Both the position numbers and the translations under genes were made by a program. This document shows positions 1 to 8,681 of a DNA stretch of 43,928 nt, piece by piece (the first letter of the stretch is position 1; each line of letters begins with the position of its first letter). The notes under the pieces are model-generated. The model searched no databases and was not told where the DNA came from. It was given only the letters and a program-made list of their open reading frames with translations. The DNA lies in assembly GCA_016124425.1 (NCBI GenBank), contig WGNT01000038.1, positions 1 through 43,928 of the forward strand, in the 5' to 3' direction. This DNA comes from Cytophagales bacterium. Its GTDB lineage: Bacteria; Bacteroidota; Bacteroidia; Cytophagales; Cyclobacteriaceae.

Positions 1-879
1 GGGGAATTTCTCAATCACTTCGGTGTAGAGTTCGGGGTCATGTTGCCCACTGTCACCTATCAGGATGAAGTTGAGTGTTGGGAATAGCGACATTAATAAG
101 GAGATTTTCTCAAGCTTATGGTCATGGTTCCCGCCACCCGATTTCCAGATATTCCTGAGGTTGACGTGGGGATCTTTTAGTAGGAGTGGTCCAGCAGGAA
201 TTTTTCGGTAGTCTAAAAAGTCTTGAATCAGGTCAAATAGATTCCAGTCGCTGCTTGATACGTAAAAGACAGGATACTTTCCTTGGTGTGTCAATTGCGC
301 GTAAAAATCGCTCACTCCGGGAAAGGGGCGACGCGTATAGGCATTTTTAGATATTGAAAGCCAAAGTTTTTTGCCGATGGACGTGGCGTGGGAGATAATC
401 ACGGTATCGTCAATATCGGAAATGACCCCAAGGGGATGTTCTTCGGTTATCCTAGTAAGGGCGACCTTGATGGTTTTTACTTCGGCTTTGATCCCTTCGT
501 CTTCCAGCAAAGTCAGCGTTGCCTCATCATTTTTTCCCTGTTCAGGGGCGTCTGCGACAAGCCGCTTTTCAAACAATCCCTCCTCATTGCTTACAAGGAT
601 AAATTCCTTGCCGTGGTAAGCCAATTTGACTCGCGCATCAGGAATACTGCTTCCGGCGTACCTTCTGATGGAGGCCAATATGTTCTGCAAGGGGTTATTC
701 TTATCCGAAGGCCTACTTTGTTTGTACGCCTCAATAACCCTCCCTTTGATAAACACTTCCCGCTGATTGCCAAAGGCAAGAAAGAGCTCCAGGCGGACTA
801 GGTCCAGTTTGCCGATTTTCCGTTTGAATTTGGAAAACGTATAGCGAAACGGAAAGGATAACCAACGAAATATGCCCAT
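1..879 (-). CDS. App1-like phosphatase (DUF2183), partial
   Basis: Open minus-strand frame of 293 codons from an ATG at 879 that runs off the window's left edge, so the C-terminus is missing. About residues 130-145 carry a SDIDDTV motif, the DxDxT signature of the HAD-like App1 catalytic domain (DUF2183; phosphatidate phosphatase in yeast App1). Further on, YVSSSDWNL and LIGDSGQHDPE match the later motifs of that family. The first 120 residues are a basic segment followed by a beta-rich region, as in bacterial family members. No signal peptide is visible, so a cytoplasmic protein is likely. Substrate in bacteria is unknown. The opposite-strand open frames at 371-801 are shadows of this gene. 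Family assignment is firm; function is by family only. Confidence 0.85.
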   Translation of the reverse strand, partial: MGIFRWLSFPFRYTFSKFKRKIGKLDLVRLELFLAFGNQREVFIKGRVIEAYKQSRPSDKNNPLQNILASIRRYAGSSIPDARVKLAYHGKEFILVSNEEGLFEKRLVADAPEQGKNDEATLTLLEDEGIKAEVKTIKVALTRITEEHPLGVISDIDDTVIISHATSIGKKLWLSISKNAYTRRPFPGVSDFYAQLTHQGKYPVFYVSSSDWNLFDLIQDFLDYRKIPAGPLLLKDPHVNLRNIWKSGGGNHDHKLEKISLLMSLFPTLNFILIGDSGQHDPELYTEVIEKFP

Positions 880-1651
880 GTTAATTTTTGGTTCTTAGAG
901 GATCAAAACTTAGGCCAATCCCCATTTTTTTCACCGACATACCTGCAAAATCAAAGGGAATACCTGAAAGAACTGCAGTTGTGGCTAAATCTCCCCGTTG
1001 CGAGCGGAAGATGGCTACATGCTATTTAACCTGATGTGTTGCCCAAATACTAGTAGTGAAAAATTCGGAATGTAAGGCCACAAGAGCGGCTTGTCCTCCA
1101 AGTAATCGATCAATATGTACTAAAACGAAATAAAATTCTGAATTGATAAATTAATAAACTCAGTGGTTTAAAAATTAACCATGATTTAAAAAAATCGTGT
1201 TTTTTTTAAATCGATAGATTTCTATCCTACGTATTAGCTTAGCAAAAATCAAAAAACCTAATATAAATGGTATAACTAAGAATCATTTAGATCGGAAAGT
1301 AAATTTATTTTCAGAAAATTGATAAAGGAATAAATAAAAAATAAATACTATTAAATATGTTTAAAAAAATTTTTAATTAATATAAATATAAATAAAACTA
1401 TAAAAATATAATTTAAATAAGTTTTACCGAAAATTTTATTTTTTGATGGATTTAAAAATATTTTTTGGTAGATTTTATTTTTAAAGGTTCGTGGTCTATA
1501 TTTATTGCGTTGATGATCGTTTGACTTTTCGAAAAGTCAAAAATCCTTTGACAATCCCCCGCCCAAATAACCGCTGATCCACCCTGGATAACCGACAGCA
1601 AATCCATTACCCTCGGGTGATACCTATTCAATTTATTTAACCACAAACAAC
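880..1651. other. AT-rich intergenic region upstream of susC-like gene
   Basis: No gene was found here. About 1120-1470 is extremely AT-rich, much more than the flanking genes, and contains stop codons in all frames. It separates the divergent App1-like gene and the SusC-like gene and should hold both promoters. I could not find a clean Bacteroidota promoter (TTTG and TAnnTTTG). The perfect palindrome at 1520-1541 lies in its right part. Confidence 0.6.
1520..1541. promoter_or_regulatory. 22-bp perfect palindrome, possible operator
   Basis: A self-complementary sequence made of TTTGACTTTT-CG-AAAAGTCAAA lies 110 bp upstream of the SusC-like start. There is no loop, so as DNA it looks more like a dimeric regulator site than a terminator. 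No T-tract in the expected place favours a terminator. Role inferred only. Confidence 0.4.
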
Positions 1652-4600
1652 ATGATGAAAACATCTACTCATTGGAGTGAAAGGACTTTGTTAATCAAAG
1701 GTATCTTTCTCAGTTTAATGATCCTGGCGGGTTCGGTCCTATTGAACCCCGCATTTGCGCAGAGCCGGTCAGTGGCCGGTACGGTACTGGACGAAAACAG
1801 TGATCCCATTCCAGGTGCCAGTGTTCTTATCAAAGGAACAACAAAAGGAGCGGCAACCGACCTTGATGGTCAATTTTCCCTTACGTTAACTGCCGAAGAA
1901 AATGTGTTGGAAATTTCCTTTATAGGTTACAACAAAAAAGAAATCACCGTTGGTAATCAATCTTCCATAACGATTTCCTTGGTTCCAGATGCACAGGCTT
2001 TGTCTGAGGTTGTCGTAACGGCATTTGGTATGGAGCGGGAAAAGAAAGCACTTGGCTACACCACACAGTCTGTGGACGGAAGTAAACTTGCTGATGCTCG
2101 ACAGGCCAATATCGCTAACAACCTTTCCGGACGAGTGGCCGGTGTGCAGATTAACTCCAATTCCATGCCCGGATCTGGGTCGCATATCGTGATCAGGGGT
2201 TCTTCTTCCGTTTCCGGTAATAATCAGCCGCTGGTCGTTGTGGACGGCGTGCCGATTGAACAAACAGACTCCAGAAGGTACGGCGGTGGTTTATCTGAAA
2301 TCAACCCTGACAACATCAAAGAGATTAACGTACTTAAGGGAGCTACTGCAGCTGCACTTTATGGATCAAGAGCAGCAAACGGTGTTATTATGGTAACTAC
2401 CAAGGATGGTTCTGGAACGAAGGGTATTGGTGTCGAAATTAATTCCAACACTACCTTTGACAGGCCTTGGATTTCTCCAAACTTTCAAAATACCTACGGC
2501 GGGGGAGCTGGGTACAGAACATGGTATGTAGACGGTAGAAATGGTTTTGATGCGGATGGAATCAGAGGTACTGCCGGCGTGGATGAAAGCTGGGGAGCCC
2601 CAATGGACGGCCGTTTGGTTCCTTTGTGGTACTCAGCCCCTGAGCGTGCTCCGTTATTGCCACAGCCAAATAACTGGAATGAATTCTGGGAAACAGGCCG
2701 ATCTGTTCAAAACAACGTAGCCGTGTCTGGTGCTAATGAAAAGGGAAACTTTAGGTTATCCGTAGGAAGGCTTGATCAAACAAGCATCATGTACAACAAC
2801 GATTTTTACCGAAACAATTTCAAGTTTAACTCCGGATATAAGTTTACAGATAAGCTATCAGTGACATTAAGCGCTGAGTATGTAAAGTCCGGGTCAGATA
2901 ACAGAATGTTTACGGCTAGTTCAGATTTTATTTGGGCGCATAGACATACGGACTATGAAAAATTAAGAAACTGGGAACAGTACTACGAAACTCAAGCTGC
3001 AACATTCCGTCCGGGTGACGATTATCCCTATGCTAACTGGCAGCACGAATACTTTACAAATCCCTTCTTTCTACAGGATCGTTATACCAATGCGAACGTC
3101 AAGGACCGCCTAGTTGGAAACATTGCCGCGACCTACAAATTTACCGATGACCTAAGCTTAATGGTGCGAACGGGAACGGATTTTTGGTCTGACAATCGTA
3201 CAAACGTTACCAGTGTCGAGAGAACCAAGAATTTTGTCCGCATCTTGGGGGCTTACAATCAGACCAATATGATCAGTCAGGAAACGAACTCAGATTTTAT
3301 CCTGAGCTACAATAAGACGATTGCAAGCAAGTTTTCGATCAACGCCCAAGCAGGTGCTATCAATAGGACCAATGATTACTCCATGAATATGGTCAATGTC
3401 CGAGAATTGACGATTGATGGCCTATACAACCTAGGTAATTTTGCCAGTCCCGTGGTACCGAGCAGCGAAATTCAGAAACAAGTTGTAAACAGCGTGTTTG
3501 GAGCGGCTCAATTTGGGTATAACAACTCCCTTTTCTTGGATATTACCGGAAGGAACGACTGGTCTAGTACACTGCCCGTCAATGCCAACTCCTTTTTCTA
3601 CCCTTCGGTAGCTTTGAGCGCTGTGATCACGGATTTGTTCGATATCCAAAGCAACTTTCTTTCTTTTGCTAAGTTACGCGGATCGGTTGCTCAGGTCGGT
3701 AACGATGCCGATCCGTATCAGTTGCGCCAAGTATACATGTCTCAGGGACTTTGGGCAGGCACTACACCTACCTTTGCCAATGCTCCGCAGATTGCGAATA
3801 GAAACCTGAAGCCGGAAATAACTACCGGTCAGGAAGTTGGGTTGGATCTCCGTTTTCTAAATGGGCGAATCGGATTGGACTTGACGTACTACCACCAAGC
3901 TACTACTAACCAAATCCTTGCGGTAACTATTTCTACTGCCTCCGGTTATCAGAGCCAGATACTGAACGCGGGTAAAATAACCAACCAAGGAATTGAAGCC
4001 ATGGTAACCGGGTCTATTCTCCAAAATCGAGGCGGGTTCAACTGGGACGTTGCCATTAACTTTGCAAGAAACAGAAACTTGGTTGTTGAACTTGCAGAGG
4101 GCTTGCAGAACTATACGTTGGGCTCTCAAAACAGTGTGACTTCCGAAGCGCGGGTAGGTGAGCCTTATGGAACCTTCTACGGTAGAAGATACCTGCGATC
4201 GCCTGAGGGAGAGATTGTATACAACAACGGGTTGCCACAGTTAGAGCCAGGGACGTTTAATATAGGTAACATACAGCCTGACTGGATTGGCGGTATTTCA
4301 AATGACTTTACCTATAGAAACTTCTCTTTCGGAACCTTGATCGATATCCGCATGGGTGGAGATATCTTCGACGTCGGGACCGGTCTGGCAAGGAAGACAG
4401 GCATGCTTGCCGAGACTGAAATTGGAAGGGAAGAGGGCGTTATTGGTGCCGGTGTAAGGAATGTCGGAACCGCTGAAAATCCATCTTATGTACCTAATGA
4501 TGTGATCATTCCTGCGGCTACGTTCTGGAATTCCACAAACCCCAGAAACTTCCATGAGGCAGGTATGTTTGATGGGTCCTTTATCAAACTTAGAGAAGTT

Positions 4601-4816
4601 ACTTTTGGATATTCGTTCCCACAGTCTCTGTTAAGCAAGACGTTTATTCAGGGTGTTAGACTTTCCTTGGTTGGAAGAAATGTGGCCATGTTGTTCAGGA
4701 ACCATCCACATATGGATCCTGAAGTGGATATGAAAGGTGGAAATGCACAGGGATTTGCCTCTGGACAGCAGCCATCCACTAGGAATATAGGTTTCAACCT
4801 TAACCTGACCTTTTAA
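1652..4816 (+). CDS. SusC/RagA-type TonB-dependent outer-membrane receptor
   Basis: 1054 residues, a normal SusC length. A signal peptide ends near AFAQ (about residue 37). A carboxypeptidase-regulatory-like beta-sandwich follows (about 40-115, with IPGASVLIKGT and GQFSLT). The TonB box is EVVVTAFG, and the plug contains NLSGRVAGVQI and GAAALYGSRAANGVI. The rest is the 22-strand barrel ending in an aromatic residue (NLTF). It should form the lidded import channel with the SusD protein encoded 28 bp downstream, energised by TonB. The ligand cannot be read from sequence. The ATG at 1652 is immediately followed by a second ATG, and either may be used. The palindrome at 1520-1541 lies in the upstream region. 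Confidence 0.95.
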   Translation: MMKTSTHWSERTLLIKGIFLSLMILAGSVLLNPAFAQSRSVAGTVLDENSDPIPGASVLIKGTTKGAATDLDGQFSLTLTAEENVLEISFIGYNKKEITVGNQSSITISLVPDAQALSEVVVTAFGMEREKKALGYTTQSVDGSKLADARQANIANNLSGRVAGVQINSNSMPGSGSHIVIRGSSSVSGNNQPLVVVDGVPIEQTDSRRYGGGLSEINPDNIKEINVLKGATAAALYGSRAANGVIMVTTKDGSGTKGIGVEINSNTTFDRPWISPNFQNTYGGGAGYRTWYVDGRNGFDADGIRGTAGVDESWGAPMDGRLVPLWYSAPERAPLLPQPNNWNEFWETGRSVQNNVAVSGANEKGNFRLSVGRLDQTSIMYNNDFYRNNFKFNSGYKFTDKLSVTLSAEYVKSGSDNRMFTASSDFIWAHRHTDYEKLRNWEQYYETQAATFRPGDDYPYANWQHEYFTNPFFLQDRYTNANVKDRLVGNIAATYKFTDDLSLMVRTGTDFWSDNRTNVTSVERTKNFVRILGAYNQTNMISQETNSDFILSYNKTIASKFSINAQAGAINRTNDYSMNMVNVRELTIDGLYNLGNFASPVVPSSEIQKQVVNSVFGAAQFGYNNSLFLDITGRNDWSSTLPVNANSFFYPSVALSAVITDLFDIQSNFLSFAKLRGSVAQVGNDADPYQLRQVYMSQGLWAGTTPTFANAPQIANRNLKPEITTGQEVGLDLRFLNGRIGLDLTYYHQATTNQILAVTISTASGYQSQILNAGKITNQGIEAMVTGSILQNRGGFNWDVAINFARNRNLVVELAEGLQNYTLGSQNSVTSEARVGEPYGTFYGRRYLRSPEGEIVYNNGLPQLEPGTFNIGNIQPDWIGGISNDFTYRNFSFGTLIDIRMGGDIFDVGTGLARKTGMLAETEIGREEGVIGAGVRNVGTAENPSYVPNDVIIPAATFWNSTNPRNFHEAGMFDGSFIKLREVTFGYSFPQSLLSKTFIQGVRLSLVGRNVAMLFRNHPHMDPEVDMKGGNAQGFASGQQPSTRNIGFNLNLTF

Positions 4817-4844
4817 TCATCTCCCTCACCTAACGAACATCGAT

Positions 4845-6305
4845 ATGAAAATTCAAAAGATAATTCCCTTTCTATTTCTGGTTACCGTAGGTTTTTTTGC
4901 AAGCTCCTGCACCGATGAATTTGCGGAGATCAATACCAATCCCAATGATCCGGAGACCATATCCCCAAGCTTGTTGCTTCCCAATGCCATACAGGTGGTA
5001 GTTGATAGATATTGGGGCCACTCTACCCGCTATCAGCGGTTGAACATTGACGCAGCCATGTGTTGGGTGCAGCATATTGCCCGGAACATCTACATCAACT
5101 CCGAGGGCGATACTTATGAAGTTCCCGTGACCATTTCCTCTGGAACTTGGGACAACGTGTACCGAAATTCGCTCATAAACTTTGAAAGCATGTTGGAACT
5201 TTCCGCTCCAGAAGGAAGATACCCCAACAGGAATTTTGAAGGCGTTGCGTTAACGATGAAGGCGTTTGCATTCTCCTTCCTAGTGGATATATATGGACCG
5301 ATTCCTTATACCCAATCCTTGAAAGGAGCAGCGGAAGAGGCAATAAACTCGCCGTCCTATGATTCAATGGAGGCAATTTATGCGGCTTTGCTGAACGACT
5401 TGAAGGCTGCCAATGACAAACTCTCAGTTTCGGGTCCCAGGATAGCAGGGGATATCATGTTTAATGGCGATATTCTTCGCTGGAAAAAGTTCGCCAATTC
5501 GCTTCGGTTAAAATTAGCAAACCGTCAGGCGGCCAAAAAGCCTTCTGAGTCAAGGGCCATCATGCAGGAAATTTTAGCAAATCCTACTCAGTATCCTATA
5601 TTTACGAGTAACAGCGATTTTGCAGAATTAAAGCATGCCAACGTGATTGGAAGCAGAAACAAAATGTTTGATGTGTTTTCTACCCGTTCTGACTGGAACA
5701 TTTCCAAGACTTTCGTAGATAAGATGATGGAGTTGGAAGATCCTAGGATTTCTGCCTATGCCCTTCCTTTAGCTGATGGCACCTATGCTGGTCTTCCCAA
5801 TGGATTAACTGACGAAGCTGCGGCTACCTACGTGGCCTCTACAATCGGATCAAGGTTTTTGGATCCTGAGGCTCCAAGTATCCTCATGACCTATTCTGAA
5901 TTGATGTTTATTCTTGCAGAGGCTGCGCTAGACGGAGACATTACTGGAAATGCCGCTGAGTATTTCGAAAGAGGTATTGAAGCTTCCTTTGCTCAGAACA
6001 ATGTAGCTATGCCAGATGATTACGTGACCAAACTTGGAACACTGAACAAGGAAAAATTGATGACTCAAAAGTGGATCGCTTTATTTGGACAGGGAGTAGA
6101 AGCTTGGACGGAGTACAGAAGAACAGGTTATCCTATGATGCCTGCACCGAATCCAGCCGCTATATTCTCTAACAACGGCGTGTTGCCGACGCGTCTGGAA
6201 TATCCGCTGAGTGAGTATTCCCTCAACATGGAGAACCTTACGCAAGGAATCCAGCTGCTAGGCGGTGAGGACAATATGCGAACAAAATTATGGTGGGCTG
6301 AATAA
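4845..6305 (+). CDS. SusD/RagB-family nutrient-binding lipoprotein
   Basis: 486 residues with a lipoprotein signal whose lipobox FASSC puts the lipidated cysteine at residue 22. The N-terminus has the pattern NTNPNDPETISPSLLLPNA typical of SusD-like_2 family proteins, followed by TPR-like helices (for example LRWKKFANSLRLKLANRQA) and the C-terminal segment with WIALFGQGVEAWTEYRRTGYP, a hallmark of the family. It sits on the cell surface as the lid of the SusC barrel encoded just upstream, with a 28-bp gap. The family usually binds glycans, but SusD-like_2 members are also paired with receptors for peptides and other nutrients. Ligand unknown. Confidence 0.95.
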   Translation: MKIQKIIPFLFLVTVGFFASSCTDEFAEINTNPNDPETISPSLLLPNAIQVVVDRYWGHSTRYQRLNIDAAMCWVQHIARNIYINSEGDTYEVPVTISSGTWDNVYRNSLINFESMLELSAPEGRYPNRNFEGVALTMKAFAFSFLVDIYGPIPYTQSLKGAAEEAINSPSYDSMEAIYAALLNDLKAANDKLSVSGPRIAGDIMFNGDILRWKKFANSLRLKLANRQAAKKPSESRAIMQEILANPTQYPIFTSNSDFAELKHANVIGSRNKMFDVFSTRSDWNISKTFVDKMMELEDPRISAYALPLADGTYAGLPNGLTDEAAATYVASTIGSRFLDPEAPSILMTYSELMFILAEAALDGDITGNAAEYFERGIEASFAQNNVAMPDDYVTKLGTLNKEKLMTQKWIALFGQGVEAWTEYRRTGYPMMPAPNPAAIFSNNGVLPTRLEYPLSEYSLNMENLTQGIQLLGGEDNMRTKLWWAE

Positions 6306-6314
6306 TCTAATAAG

Positions 6315-6342
6315 ATGAACCGGAGATTCATCTCCGGTTCAT
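6315..6342 (+). terminator. Strong hairpin after susD-like gene
   Basis: Perfect 12-bp stem (ATGAACCGGAGA and its complement) with a four-base loop TTCA, ten bases after the SusD stop codon. No T-run follows, so it may be a processing or mRNA-stabilising hairpin between the SusCD transcript and the small lipoprotein gene rather than a full terminator. Confidence 0.55.
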
Positions 6343-6432
6343 CTCTTGACTTGACAAATCCACATGAACTGATCATCATTATAGCAATCTGTTTTTTGAG
6401 GTTCTATTCTATCCAATTAATTATAAGACATT

Positions 6433-6876
6433 ATGAAAAAGTACATAAACAAAGCTTCTCTCCTTATAGCCTTCTTTTCGGTTGTTTACCTTACCTCCTG
6501 TGTGGAAGGTGTAGAGCTCGCAACGCCAAATGTGGCTGCACCGGTGTTGGTGTTGCTTCAGGGAAATACCTTCGATGCCACTGCACCTGTATCCGTAGTT
6601 GGACGTTTCTACGAACTGGACAAAACCGGAATCCTAGATCAAAATGTTGGGATTGATTCTATACCTGTTTCAGGTTTACAGATTAGAGTGTTTATCAATC
6701 AAACAGAAGAAGTTGGAAGTGCAACGACAGACAGCGACGGAAGAATTGTATTTCAGCAGCCTTGGTCGGGGCTAGGTGTACCAAGTCCTACTTCCGGTCG
6801 ACAAATACGTTTGGAGTTTGCAGGTACGCACAAGAACATTGCCTTTAGGCAATACCACAACGTTCGCGTTAGGTAG
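6433..6876 (+). CDS. Small lipoprotein of the SusCD locus
   Basis: 147 residues with a lipoprotein signal (VVYLTSC, cysteine 23). After the lipobox comes a region with many beta-strand-forming residues. SGLQIRVFINQTEEVGSATTDSDGRIVFQQP resembles a transthyretin or carboxypeptidase-regulatory-like fold, with the usual T-D-x-D-G-R turn (shown here only in part: GSATTDSDGRIVF). I do not recognise a named family. It follows the SusD gene by about 130 bp in the same direction and is probably a surface-exposed accessory of that transporter, as small lipoproteins in SusCD operons often are. No catalytic motif is visible. Confidence 0.8.
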   Translation: MKKYINKASLLIAFFSVVYLTSCVEGVELATPNVAAPVLVLLQGNTFDATAPVSVVGRFYELDKTGILDQNVGIDSIPVSGLQIRVFINQTEEVGSATTDSDGRIVFQQPWSGLGVPSPTSGRQIRLEFAGTHKNIAFRQYHNVRVR

Positions 6877-6882
6877 CAAGGG

Positions 6883-6902
6883 GCTTGGATCGTTTTCCAA
6901 GC
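6883..6902 (+). terminator. Short hairpin after lipoprotein gene
   Basis: GCTTGG and CCAAGC form a six-bp stem with an eight-base loop a few bases after the lipoprotein stop. The T-run lies in the loop, not after the stem, so this is a weak terminator candidate. Confidence 0.35.
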
Positions 6903-6921
6903 GAATTTAAAATTAATTTTC

Positions 6922-7008
6922 TGCCTTTAGAAAAAATAGTCTGAATGTGTTTGATTAGATGCTGACAATCAGTAAATTAGACCAAAATTAGACCTTTTTC
7001 TAAAGGCA
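6922..7008 (+). promoter_or_regulatory. 14-bp inverted repeat in aminotransferase leader
   Basis: Arms TGCCTTTAGAAAAA (6922-6935) and its exact complement (6995-7008) are separated by 59 bases. The spacer ends with a tandem AAATTAGACC-type repeat. The right arm lies 43 bases before the aminotransferase ATG. It could be a paired operator or a long-range RNA stem; which one is not decidable from one sequence. Confidence 0.35.
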
Positions 7009-7051
7009 ATTTTAGTTATAACCGTTCACTTATCCACTAATCGATTAACTT

Positions 7052-8206
7052 ATGAAAAATTTTAGTAGAAGAAACTGGCTGAAGGCCAGTATGACAGCTT
7101 CAGCGGGACTTTTTGCCGCAGGTTTGCAGGCAAATCCACTTGAGACCAGCCCGTATTCTTTGTCTTCCGTCCGTAAAAAGCGCGCAGATGATTACTATGC
7201 TCGTTTGTCTTCCAATGAAAACCCCTTTGGTCCCGCTGCCTCCGCAAAAAAGGCACTCAAAGCAGCCATTGATGACTCCTTTTTATATCCGCGTGAGATA
7301 AGGGTGGAGCTGATGGAAACCATAGCCAAGTTGGAAGGCGTAACAACAGACCATATACTCCTTGGAGCCGGTTCAAGCGAATTGCTTCACGCGAGTGCCC
7401 GTGTTTACGGTGGCAGTACAGGAAAAGTCCTCTCCGCTGACCCAACCTACACCTCTTTAGTACGATCAGCTGAAGCAATGGGTTCTGAATGGATTAAGGT
7501 ACCACTTAACAAAGAGATGGATCACAACCTCGGCATGATGGAATCCAAGGTGACAAAGGATATTTCCCTTGTGTACCTGGTGAATCCAAATAACCCTACT
7601 GGAAAAATACTGACCGGTACGGAAATCCGCGGATTTTGTAATTTGGTGGCCGATAAGGTGCCTGTATTTGTGGATGAGGCCTACCTTGATTATATGGATG
7701 ATCCAGCAGGATCTACTGCCGTGGAATGTATCCGTAAGGGGAAGAATGTAATTGTGGCCAAGACATTCTCTAAAGTCCACGCATTTGCCGGTTTACGTGT
7801 AGGCTATTGTGTCGCCCAACCCGATGTAATTAAGAAATTGGCTGAGGAAGGACCTAGAAATACCTTGACTGGGCCTTCTATGGCAGCTGCAAACGCCAGT
7901 TTGACCGATACAGAATTCTTAACTTATTCCGTAAAAATGAACAACGAAAGCAAAAAGTTCATCTACGGCTTTTTGGACAAGATGGGCTATGATTATTTCC
8001 CATCCCAAACCAACTTCGTATTGTTCCCAATAGCTATGGACGGAGAAGAGTACCGTAAAAAGATGATGGCCAACAAGGTATCCGTTCGCGGCATGAAAAT
8101 CCATGGACAGGACTATTGCCGTGTGAGTATGGGCAAGTTAGAAGATTTGGAGATGTTTGCAGATGCGTTCACCAAGGTGGCAGGTCAGAAATTAAAAAAA
8201 GGGTAA
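7052..8206 (+). CDS. Tat-exported HisC-like aminotransferase
   Basis: 384 residues. The N-terminus SRRNWLKASMTASAGLFAAG is a twin-arginine signal peptide, so the folded PLP enzyme should be exported to the periplasm. The rest is a class I/II aminotransferase close to histidinol-phosphate aminotransferase: SSNENPFGP substrate-binding start, NPNNPTGK, the VDEAYLDY loop and the cofactor lysine K241 in AKTFSKVHAFAGLRVGY. Cytoplasmic HisC lacks a Tat signal, and no other his genes are nearby, so histidine synthesis is unlikely. Position behind SusC, SusD and a lipoprotein suggests it works on an imported amino compound. Substrate unknown. The 175-bp leader holds a long inverted repeat and a hairpin, so separate regulation is possible. 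Confidence 0.9.
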   Translation: MKNFSRRNWLKASMTASAGLFAAGLQANPLETSPYSLSSVRKKRADDYYARLSSNENPFGPAASAKKALKAAIDDSFLYPREIRVELMETIAKLEGVTTDHILLGAGSSELLHASARVYGGSTGKVLSADPTYTSLVRSAEAMGSEWIKVPLNKEMDHNLGMMESKVTKDISLVYLVNPNNPTGKILTGTEIRGFCNLVADKVPVFVDEAYLDYMDDPAGSTAVECIRKGKNVIVAKTFSKVHAFAGLRVGYCVAQPDVIKKLAEEGPRNTLTGPSMAAANASLTDTEFLTYSVKMNNESKKFIYGFLDKMGYDYFPSQTNFVLFPIAMDGEEYRKKMMANKVSVRGMKIHGQDYCRVSMGKLEDLEMFADAFTKVAGQKLKKG

Positions 8207-8681
8207 CACTTACTAAATATTTTCTATTCGTTCTAAAGCAGGGACATTCAGGTTCCTGCTTTTTTTCTTTACCCTTCGTTTTCTACTGGAATGCGAAACA
8301 GTAGTATACTTTATGTACAAGGCGGGAACCTGTGTTACTGGGGGGTCTGAACATATACTTTTTTGCACTCCTTTATATCCTCTTTATCTCTTACCCGAAT
8401 GATCCAAAAGTGGGACTTCCCAGGAGTTTCTCTAAGTTATCCGGCTAAGCGAAAACGTTAAAATTTAACAATTTATTTATGATTCATCATTTCAAATTAC
8501 CAATATTTTGAGTAAGATTGCTATCCTGTTTTCAAGAACAAAACATAAGTAGTATCTGGCTAGTTGGAAGTCAATATTTTTATTGGATATAGCCGATTCC
8601 GAGCTTAAGGATGTATTTTTCAGCATAATTTGCTGGGAAAGTTTGAAGACGTTTTTAGATGTCCTTGACTTTTGAATATTT
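8207..8681. other. Intergenic region with terminator
   Basis: It begins with the terminator at 8237-8266. The remainder (about 8270-8681) is moderately AT-rich with no coding pattern, and presumably holds the promoter for the beta-barrel gene at 8682. No clear promoter motif was identified. Confidence 0.5.
8237..8266 (+). terminator. Rho-independent terminator of the SusCD locus
   Basis: AGCAGGGAC pairs with GTTCCTGCT (one G-U pair) around the six-base loop ATTCAG, followed directly by a run of seven T. It lies about 30 bases after the aminotransferase stop and closes the 1652-8206 gene group. Confidence 0.85.

Noticed and set aside
371..801. Two plus-strand open frames
   Set aside because: They lie opposite the App1-like gene, which shows the DIDDT motif and a continuous frame; the plus frames have no recognisable motif.
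6315..6656. Plus-strand 113-codon frame starting in the hairpin
   Set aside because: It overlaps the small lipoprotein in another frame and begins inside the stem; the lipoprotein with its lipobox is the better gene.
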